Part shown: positions 1-4,188 of the stretch, one piece after another
How the letters are laid out: every line of letters begins with the position of its first letter
Numbering within the stretch: the stretch's first letter is position 1
NCBI GenBank assembly: GCA_013694685.1
Contig: JACDBY010000075.1
Location: 1 to 5,093, forward strand
From: Actinomycetota bacterium
GTDB lineage: Bacteria; Actinomycetota; Thermoleophilia; Gaiellales; Gaiellaceae
Length of the DNA: 5,093 nt
Reading direction: 5' to 3'
Made by a program: the position numbers and the translations under genes
The notes under the pieces: generated by a model
The model's database searches: none
Told to the model about the DNA's origin: nothing
The model's input: the letters and a program-made list of their open reading frames with translations, nothing else

Positions 1-153
1 CGCGGTCGAACCGGCCAGGTCGCAGAACAGCACCGTCACCGTCCTGCGCTGCTCTTTCCCCCGCGTTGGCACAGACGCGAACGAGAAGCCACACCCCTCG
101 CAGAACCTGGCGCCCTCACGATTGTCGTGCCTGCAACTCGGGCAAACCAGCAT
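1..153 (-). CDS. Zinc-ribbon class III adenylate/guanylate cyclase-domain protein, N-terminal fragment
   Basis: This is the first 51 codons of a protein that continues past the left edge. It opens with a zinc ribbon: Cys4-x2-Cys7 and Cys18-x2-Cys21, the latter in the stretch ARFCEGCGF. A short linker ending KEQRRTVTV leads into VLFCDLAGST at about residues 41-50. This is the first strand of a class III nucleotide cyclase domain, and Asp45 occupies the first metal-binding position. In actinobacteria this opening usually belongs to long signalling proteins in which the cyclase domain is followed by an AAA/NACHT-type ATPase and TPR repeats; that downstream part is not visible here. The start is ATG at 153, with an in-frame TAG four codons upstream. 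GTG at 156 is the only alternative. No Shine-Dalgarno is present and a -10-like box lies 6 bases upstream, so the mRNA is probably leaderless. Family assignment is firm; actual cyclase activity cannot be judged. Confidence 0.85.
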   Translation of the reverse strand, partial: MLVCPSCRHDNREGARFCEGCGFSFASVPTRGKEQRRTVTVLFCDLAGSTA

Positions 154-159
154 CACACG

Positions 160-188
160 AGGCTAGACCGCATCCCCAACCACAACAA
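160..188 (-). promoter_or_regulatory. Candidate promoter of the cyclase-domain gene
   Basis: On the minus strand, TTGTTG (188-183) and TAGCCT (165-160) are separated by 17 bases and resemble -35 and -10 hexamers. The -10 box ends 6 bases before the ATG at 153. A normal -10 to +1 distance would put the transcript start at or next to the A of the start codon, giving a leaderless mRNA. This fits the missing Shine-Dalgarno. It is a prediction from hexamers only. Confidence 0.45.
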
Positions 189-359
189 GGGCGGCCGCCG
201 CGAATTGCAGACGTGCTTTAAGAGCTCGCTTCGCTAACTCCTCGGGCGTTGGGCCGAGAAAGAGGGAGACACTCCGCGCGCCTCTACTTCCGCACAAACC
301 TACTCATCCGTATCGCCTGGTGACAGTCGGCCTGCCTGCGCCAGTGTTCGCGAAGACAC

Positions 360-551
360 TCAGAGCGTCGGGAGACGCGGCAGGCCCGACCTCGCGCCGC
401 GTCCCTTGCCGTCGTCGAATAGCCAATCGCGGGCAAGATCACAGAGCTGACTTCGATGATTCGTATCGACGAGAGTCGGCTCACGCCCTTCGGCCCTCAG
501 TACGGCATCGACGAACCCCTCAGGCCCGGTGCCCCCCTCGCCGCGAAACAT
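360..551 (-). CDS. Doubtful short reading frame, hypothetical
   Basis: This is a 63-codon frame from ATG to TGA with a mixed, protein-like composition: an acidic/hydrophobic stretch (GFVDAVLRAEGREPTLVD) and an aromatic patch (ARDWLFDDGKGRG) near the C-terminus. The frame stays open for five codons upstream of the ATG. There is no Shine-Dalgarno at a usable distance and no TAnnnT box right before the ATG. I do not recognise a family. It may be the C-terminal end of a decayed gene or a chance open frame. Its opposite strand is also open but gives an arginine-rich sequence typical of a shadow, which weakly favours this strand. Confidence 0.22.
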   Translation of the reverse strand: MFRGEGGTGPEGFVDAVLRAEGREPTLVDTNHRSQLCDLARDWLFDDGKGRGARSGLPRLPTL

Positions 552-671
552 CGCGATTAGCAGGGAGGTTCGATCCCTTCACGGCCCATACGGGCACCGA
601 GCAGTCGCGCACGGTCGCAGTGGAACTGCCCTCCTGGGCATTGCTCGCGCTCGAGGCCGATCAATGGCAGG

Positions 672-995
672 TCATCTATTACGAAGACGCGCTGGAGCTT
701 TCCCCTCCCATGCGTCAGCGAGAAGGTTCGCGAGCGTCTCTGAGTCGACTCGACAGAGACTCACCCGCACCGCCGTGAGACGCTTGCCCCACCAGACCTC
801 CTCGCACGTCTCGGGATCACTGTGGACCGCGGTCCGGACGCCGGCCTCGTCGAGCATCACGTTCATGTGCTGCTCGTCCCACTGCGTCGCGAAGATCCTC
901 CCGACGACGCGGAAGGACGGCCGGCCGTGATGATCCTGCTCGACCGCCTCGGGTAGAGCGAGGGCGAGCTTACGCGCCTGTTCGCGGGAAACCAT
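672..995 (-). CDS. MmcQ/YjbR-family protein
   Basis: This 107-residue protein spans one MmcQ/YjbR domain (the CyaY-like, double-wing DNA-binding-type fold). Hallmarks in order are ARKLALALPEAVEQDHHGRPSF near residues 6-27, the strand region FRVVGRIFATQWDEQHMNVML, and the C-terminal EEVWWGKRLTAVRVSL followed by a helix (LANLLADAWEGKAPARL). The family keeps the ALPE start, a histidine/glycine turn, the GKIFA-like strand and the helix ending in AP-K/R. Its biochemical role is unsettled; DNA binding has been proposed from the fold. The frame extends to ATG at 1055, but those 20 extra residues are unlike the family and the ATG at 995 puts the domain at its usual distance from the N-terminus, so I chose 995. 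Neither start has a good Shine-Dalgarno. It follows the DUF1428 gene on the same strand after about 180 bases, so co-transcription is possible but unproven. Confidence 0.85.
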   Translation of the reverse strand: MVSREQARKLALALPEAVEQDHHGRPSFRVVGRIFATQWDEQHMNVMLDEAGVRTAVHSDPETCEEVWWGKRLTAVRVSLCRVDSETLANLLADAWEGKAPARLRNR

Positions 996-1146
996 CAGTG
1001 CCTGGAACCCGTCAGCTGCCTGCTTGCGGTCGGTAGGTGCCGAAGCTCCGCGCATGGCTCCGATCGCGGCGAGCCCTCACCCGGCTCTCGGGCACCTTCG
1101 CGTGCGACCCTGACCCCACGCACTTTCCACAACGGCCTGCCCGCGC

Positions 1147-1163
1147 TCCGCTCGAGGAGCGGA
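1147..1163 (-). terminator. Possible hairpin terminator after the DUF1428 gene
   Basis: A perfect 7-bp stem, TCCGCTC pairing with GAGCGGA around a three-base GAG loop, begins 11 bases after the stop codon of the DUF1428 gene on the minus strand. No T-tract follows, so it is at best the tract-less kind common in high-GC bacteria. If it terminates, the MmcQ-family gene downstream would need its own promoter. Confidence 0.35.
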
Positions 1164-1174
1164 TCGCTCTCGGA

Positions 1175-1528
1175 TCAGAGCTCGATCACCGGCTTGAAGC
1201 CGCCATAGATCATGCGCTTAGCGTCGAACGGCGCATTGCTCATGTCCTCCTGAAGCCGCGGGTCGGCCATCACCTTCTTCATGACGGCGTCGCGGTCGCG
1301 CTTGGACTTGTAGGTGATCCACGAGAAGAACACCGTCTCGCCCTGCTTCAGCTTCACCGCCTTGGTGAAGGACGTCACCTTCCCGACCGGCACGTCGTCG
1401 CCGACGCACTCGATGTAGGAGAGCGCACCGTGCTCCATCCAGATCTTTCCGGCCTTCCGCGCCATCTTCTTGTAGTCGGTGAGCTTGTTCTCGGGGACTG
1501 CCACCACGAATCCGTCGACGTACGGCAT
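1175..1528 (-). CDS. DUF1428 family protein (YbaA-like)
   Basis: This is a complete 117-residue protein, the same length as E. coli YbaA, and it aligns with the DUF1428 family along its whole length. Diagnostic stretches are the N-terminal YVDGFVVAVPENK (residues 3-15), HGALSYIEC in the middle, the DVPVGKVTSF turn, FFSWITYKSK, and the C-terminal PFDAKRMIYGGF. The fold is a small alpha/beta barrel of the dimeric ferredoxin-like type. The cellular function is not known. The frame is open for 67 more codons upstream, but translation starts at ATG 1528: the family begins exactly there and AAGGAG (1542-1537) lies 8 bases before it. A -10-like TAGTCT sits about 41 bases upstream of the ATG, so this gene appears to have its own short 5' leader, unlike the leaderless genes nearby. 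Confidence 0.93.
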   Translation of the reverse strand: MPYVDGFVVAVPENKLTDYKKMARKAGKIWMEHGALSYIECVGDDVPVGKVTSFTKAVKLKQGETVFFSWITYKSKRDRDAVMKKVMADPRLQEDMSNAPFDAKRMIYGGFKPVIEL

Positions 1529-1536
1529 CTCGCGTT

Positions 1537-1542
1537 CTCCTT
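1537..1542 (-). promoter_or_regulatory. Shine-Dalgarno site fixing the DUF1428 start
   Basis: AAGGAG lies 8 bases before ATG 1528 on the minus strand. It is the only strong ribosome site in the window placed at a confidently assigned start. It settles the choice of this ATG over upstream in-frame starts. Confidence 0.8.
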
Positions 1543-1569
1543 CGCATCGGGGGTGGTTGTTCACCGGGG

Positions 1570-1575
1570 AGACTA
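1570..1575 (-). promoter_or_regulatory. Candidate -10 box of the DUF1428 gene
   Basis: TAGTCT on the minus strand fits the TAnnnT -10 pattern and would start a transcript near 1563, giving a leader of about 35 bases that contains the AAGGAG site. No convincing -35 hexamer is seen 16-18 bases upstream. Its TAG is also the stop codon of the last readable frame of the PIN relic, so the relic's end and this promoter overlap. Confidence 0.4.
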
Positions 1576-1879
1576 GGCGCGGGCGGCGGTGCGCGCTCCA
1601 TGTGCCACGAAGTCCGGAGCTCCCGCCCCCAACCGCATCGCCGGTCGACGACCGCCGCCGAAGCGGCGCTGGTCGAGCGTAGTACCCGGTCGGCGTCGTA
1701 GCGGTCGGCGAGCGCGACGATCGAAGCATCGGCGAGCCCTATCCCGAGGTCGACGTACCGCTCCAGGACATCGGCCGCCCTGCTGACGTCGTCGACCGAG
1801 ACAACGGCGAGGTCCAACGACTGCACCCCGGCCTCGACGCCCGGAGGAGCTCGACGGAGGCTTCGGGTCGTACACGTCG
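1573..1879 (-). pseudogene. PIN-domain (VapC-type) ribonuclease toxin relic 1, frameshifted
   Basis: The middle and C-terminal parts of a PIN-domain protein are readable only by joining three frames. Frame one gives RPEASVELLR (to about 1842). Frame two gives VEAGVQSLDLAVVSVDD, then a helix RAADVLERYVDL and the PIN core GLADASIVALADRYDADRV (to about 1683). Frame three gives TLDQRRF and a short tail ending in TAG at 1573. Each junction is repaired by restoring one missing base: CTC CGn GGC GTC near 1842 and GTA CTn ACG CTC near 1681. The second repair recreates the standard PIN ending V-L-T-L-D. In VapC toxins the Asp of LADAS and the Asp of TLD belong to the acidic metal site; the N-terminal half with the first Asp and the Glu is not found. 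No antitoxin gene is visible next to it. Either the gene is decaying or the assembly carries two indels; the missing N-terminus favours decay. Confidence 0.75.
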
Positions 1880-1963
1880 CCCACGAGGCGTCGAGCTACC
1901 CCACCCACGAAGGCCCTGGTTGCGCGGCCAGAAGACTCGAGCCGCCACGGGCGGGGTGGTGTC

Positions 1964-1969
1964 TAGGCT
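1964..1969 (+). promoter_or_regulatory. Candidate -10 box for leaderless wecB transcript
   Basis: TAGGCT fits TAnnnT and ends 9 bases before the GTG start at 1979, which has no Shine-Dalgarno. A transcript starting around 1976-1979 would be leaderless or nearly so. No -35-like hexamer stands out 16-18 bases upstream, so this rests on the -10 box, its spacing and its similarity to the layout of the other genes. Confidence 0.4.
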
Positions 1970-1978
1970 GGGCGTCCC

Positions 1979-3007
1979 GTGAGGATCCTGACCGTCGTCG
2001 GCAACCGACCCCAGTTCGTCAAGGCGGCGCCACTCTCGATCGCGTTGCGAGAGGCAGGGATCGACGAGGTCGTCGTCCACACGGGACAGCACTACGACGA
2101 CGGCCTGTCGACCGTCTTCTTCGAGGAGCTCGACCTTCCGGAGCCCGCGCATCGTCTCGACCTGCGGACGGCGGATGTCGACTCGATCGCGCCTGCACTT
2201 CGTCGCGTGGTCGACAACGAGCGCCCCGACCTCGTGCTCGTCCTCGGGGACACCAATTCGACGCTCGCGGGCGCGCGTGCCGCGGTGACTGCCGGGATTC
2301 CGCTCGCGCACGTCGAGGCAGGTCTGCGGAGCGGCGACCTCTCGATGCCCGAGGAGCGCGCACGAATCGAGGTCGACCGACTGGCGTCGCTGCTGCTCTG
2401 CCCAGACGAGCGATCCGCCGAGACCCTGCGGGCGGAAGGCGTCGAGGGCCGCACCGAGGTCGTCGGGGACGTGATGGCGGATGCGACCCTTCGCTTCGCT
2501 CCGATCGCGCGCGAGCGGGTGCCGCCACCCCACGCGGCGGGGACGTACGTGGTCGCTACGGTGCACCGCGAGGCGAACGTGCGACCGGAGCGTCTCGCCC
2601 GCATCGTCGCCGGTCTCTCGCGGCTCGACGAGCCCGTCGTCTTCCCCGCGCATCCCCGCACTGCAGGCGTCCTCGCGGCGGAGGGGATCCGGCTCGGCGA
2701 GACCGTCGAGCTCCGAGAGCCGCTGGGCTACCTCGAGCTCGCCTCGGCCGCGTCGCAGGCACGGGTCATCGCGACCGACTCCGGCGGGCTCCAGAAGGAG
2801 GCGTACTGGTACGGCGTCCCGTGCATCACGATGCGCCCGTCGACCGAGTGGGTCGACACCGTTGAGACCGGAGGGAACGTCCTCGTCGACGACGACCCCG
2901 ACGCGATCGAGGCTGCGCTCCGGGCGGCCCGCTTCCCCGCGGACGCACCACCGCTCTATGGCGACGGGCGCGCCGCCGAGCGCATCGCGCAGGCTCTGCT
3001 CGCCTGA
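1979..3007 (+). CDS. wecB: UDP-N-acetylglucosamine 2-epimerase (non-hydrolysing)
   Basis: This 342-residue cytoplasmic enzyme interconverts UDP-GlcNAc and UDP-ManNAc by an elimination/re-addition at C2. Two Rossmann-like halves of the GT-B type are visible. The first has VVGNRPQFVKAAPL with Arg10 and Lys15 at the E. coli WecB positions, HTGQHYD (34-40), GDTNST with Asp91, and HVEAGLRSGD with Glu113, then PEERAR. The second has ATVHREAN with His196-Arg197, FPAHPRT (222-228), and the UDP-binding DSGGLQKEAYWYGVP (267-281) followed by RPSTEW (286-291). All the expected catalytic residues are present and the length is normal though a little short. The start is GTG at 1979, placed exactly before the conserved first strand; no Shine-Dalgarno is present. 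The product feeds UDP-ManNAc to surface polysaccharide synthesis, and the dehydrogenase about 1.2 kb downstream is the likely next step. It lies between two PIN-domain relics on the opposite strand and overlaps the tail of the second one. Confidence 0.95.
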   Translation: MRILTVVGNRPQFVKAAPLSIALREAGIDEVVVHTGQHYDDGLSTVFFEELDLPEPAHRLDLRTADVDSIAPALRRVVDNERPDLVLVLGDTNSTLAGARAAVTAGIPLAHVEAGLRSGDLSMPEERARIEVDRLASLLLCPDERSAETLRAEGVEGRTEVVGDVMADATLRFAPIARERVPPPHAAGTYVVATVHREANVRPERLARIVAGLSRLDEPVVFPAHPRTAGVLAAEGIRLGETVELREPLGYLELASAASQARVIATDSGGLQKEAYWYGVPCITMRPSTEWVDTVETGGNVLVDDDPDAIEAALRAARFPADAPPLYGDGRAAERIAQALLA

Positions 3008-3010
3008 GCG

Positions 3011-3033
3011 GACTGCCCCCCGAGCTCGCAGTC
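3011..3033 (+). terminator. Weak hairpin after wecB
   Basis: GACTGC (3011-3016) and GCAGTC (3028-3033) form a 6-bp inverted repeat around an 11-base loop that itself contains the palindrome GAGCTC. It starts 3 bases after the wecB stop. No T-tract follows. It also overlaps the PIN relic 2 tail, so it could be chance. Confidence 0.22.
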
Positions 3034-3203
3034 GGCCGGAAGCACGGCGAACGGCGTGCCGCGGCTGGTCCGGAGCGCGCGAAAGTGCCGGTGGTCGAGC
3101 GTGAGCACGCGGTTCGTCTCGTAGCGCTCGGCCAGAACGACGATCGACGCGTCGGCGAGACCGAGTTCGAGGTGCCGAGCGACGACATCGGCCGCTTCCC
3201 CAA

Positions 3204-3223
3204 CCATATGTAGTGCCATATGT
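3204..3223. repeat. Twin CCATATGT direct repeat in an AT-rich island
   Basis: CCATATGT occurs at 3204-3211 and again at 3216-3223, a 12-base period, so two self-palindromic CATATG cores face the same side of the helix. It sits where the PIN similarity of relic 2 begins and about 50 bases before the propeller relic, in an AT-rich pocket unlike the surroundings. It could be a regulator half-site pair or a scar at a deletion junction. Confidence 0.5.
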
Positions 3224-3272
3224 TCGCCGAACCCACGGAACCGTTGTGCGTGCGTCGGTGTACACAACAAAC

Positions 3273-4117
3273 ATGCGCTCTCTGCTGATCGTCACTGCGC
3301 TCGTCGCTGGGGGAACCTCGCTGAGGGATTGTTGGCGTGACGCAAGCTTCCGCGATGGACTGGTGATCCGAATCGTCCGTCCGCGCTCGTGATGCTCGCG
3401 CGAGAAGTACAGCGACGAGGATCGCGACCGCCTTCCAGGTCGCTCCGTCGGCTGACGGCGGTGGGGTCTGGCTGAAGACGCATCTCGATCTACCGCTGCA
3501 CACTGCGGGAGGTCGCGCTCGACGGCAGCCGCCGGAGGAGTCCGAGGTCGGTGCCGTGCGCGAGCCAACTCCTGGACGCGGGCGGCAGAGCGCTTCTCCA
3601 CCGTCGAGACGCCGTCGTCGATCCGGCGACCCGGCGGATTCTTGCCCGGACGCCGCGCCTGCTGGCGCTCGCGGTAGACGTCCTCGTAACCGCGACCGGC
3701 CTCGCGGGTCAGCTCGTGCTCACCGATCTGCGGACCGGTGCCACCAGCCGTCTCGAGTACCCGAGCCGCATCACCGGCCAGGGCGGCTTCGACGAAGCCC
3801 GCGTCGATCCAACGGGAAGATTCGTCGCGCTCTCGTTCGCGGATCCTGCCTACGACCTCAGCAGTAAGCAGGTCATGGACGCCTGGCTGCTCGATACGGC
3901 AACCCACTCCCTCCGCCAACTCCCCGACATGCCCGCAGCCGTCTCGCTCAAGCGGACGAGCATGTCCTGGACGGCCGACGGCCGGCTCGTGCTGCTCGCA
4001 GAGGTCGAGGATCGCGCGCTCATCGCCATCTGGAGACCGGGTCAGGAACGGCTCGCGACTCGCTCCCTCCGGCTGCCGGAGCGGACGGGCGGCAGCGACG
4101 CGTTCGTCGTCCGCTGA
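3273..4117 (+). pseudogene. Exported beta-propeller-like (WD40/TolB-type) protein, frameshifted
   Basis: Three frames join to one protein. Frame one starts at ATG 3273 with a signal-peptide-like MRSLLIVTALVAGG. Frame two contributes FQVAPSADGGGVWLKTHL (about 3433-3486). Frame three runs open from 3476 to TGA at 4117 and gives CTLREVALDG, VPCASQL, then blade-like repeats: VLTDLRTGATSRLEYPSR, EARVDPTGRFVALSFADPAY, DAWLLDTATHSLRQLPDMP, SMSWTADGRLVLLAEV and a closing IAIWRPG. The D-P-T/A-D-G-R turns and W-x-L-D-T strands are typical of beta-propellers. Each junction needs one extra base removed or two restored. A shorter product from GTG 3551 is possible, because GGAGGAG lies about 10 bases before it, but it would lack a signal sequence and the first blades. 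The region between the signal peptide and frame two resembles nothing, so true decay is likelier than sequencing error. Function is unknown; presumably cell-surface or periplasmic. Confidence 0.6.
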
Positions 4118-4138
4118 CCCTACTCACTACTCTGCACA

Positions 4139-4161
4139 CCTTGTAACAGATTGTTACAAGG
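4139..4161. promoter_or_regulatory. Perfect 10-bp inverted repeat, probable operator
   Basis: CCTTGTAACA (4139-4148) and TGTTACAAGG (4152-4161) are exact reverse complements separated by GAT. The AT-rich core stands out from its GC-rich surroundings, and no T-tract follows, which argues against a terminator. The right arm covers the candidate -35 region of the dehydrogenase promoter, the place where a dimeric repressor (for example of the TetR or GntR type) would block RNA polymerase. The cognate regulator is not in the window. Confidence 0.7.
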
Positions 4162-4180
4162 CCGGGCCCGCCGGTAGCAT
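4151..4180 (+). promoter_or_regulatory. Candidate promoter of the nucleotide-sugar dehydrogenase gene
   Basis: TTGTTA (4151-4156) and TAGCAT (4175-4180) with an 18-base spacer resemble -35 and -10 hexamers. The -10 box ends 8 bases before GTG 4189, which lacks a Shine-Dalgarno, so the mRNA would be leaderless or nearly so. The layout mirrors the cyclase promoter (TTGTTG, 17 bases, TAGCCT). The -35 lies inside the inverted repeat, suggesting repression at this site. Confidence 0.5.
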
Positions 4181-4188
4181 TCCGCGCC

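Larger units (their letters stand above)
154..671. other. About 520 bp without a convincing intact gene
   Basis: Apart from the cyclase promoter at its left end, this stretch holds no reading frame that can be assigned. Overlapping frames of 60-150 codons exist on both strands, but they are interrupted, arginine-rich or clear shadows of each other. Three fragments look less random. One is a 63-codon minus-strand frame at 360-551, listed separately. The second is a plus-strand peptide near 599-652 reading RTVAVELPSWALLALEA, which resembles the first strand and helix of small toxin-antitoxin antitoxins. The third is a T-arm-like element at 564-580. The region reads as a graveyard of accessory genes, but no relic is certain. 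Confidence 0.5.
2956..3270 (-). pseudogene. PIN-domain (VapC-type) toxin relic 2, N-terminally truncated
   Basis: This frame holds only the C-terminal half of a PIN domain: GEAADVVARHLEL, the core GLADASIVVLAERYETNRV, then LTLDHRHFRALR and a normal family ending PFAVLPAD (about 3031-3201). Asp40 and Asp59 of the frame are the late acidic metal-site residues. The first Asp and the middle Glu are absent, because the sequence before about 3200 does not resemble a PIN domain. The residues after PAD run antisense into the 3' end of wecB and look like read-through past a lost stop. Compared with relic 1 it lacks about two residues before GLADAS, consistent with a 6-base in-frame deletion. In-frame ATGs at 3270, 3219 and 3207 exist but none has a clear ribosome site. 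A full-length VapC would be about 130 residues, so I call it a remnant; activity is very unlikely. Confidence 0.72.

Noticed and set aside
564..588. tRNA T-arm-like element: GGAGG, loop TTCGATC, CCTTC, followed by ACGGCCCA, which could serve as an acceptor strand.
   Set aside because: The T-loop has the conserved T-T-C and A positions, but no matching 5' acceptor strand (GGGCCGT), D-arm or anticodon arm is found in the preceding 80 bases. It could be a tRNA fragment left by an integration event or simple chance, so it is not called as a gene.
1037..1576. A 179-codon plus-strand frame over the DUF1428 gene.
   Set aside because: It is antisense to a full-length, family-matching protein with a clear ribosome site, and its own sequence is histidine/leucine-rich shadow with no recognisable domain.
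3291..3445. Minus-strand peptide KAVAILVAVLLARA that looks like a signal peptide opposite the propeller relic.
   Set aside because: It has no start codon at the right place and no downstream domain in frame. It is the reverse reading of a GC-rich coding relic.
1739..3919. A 726-codon open frame on the minus strand.
   Set aside because: It runs antisense through wecB and the propeller relic, is arginine-rich and low in protein-like pattern, and is the usual shadow of high-GC codon bias. Only its last stretch (RPEASVELLR) is meaningful, as part of PIN relic 1.
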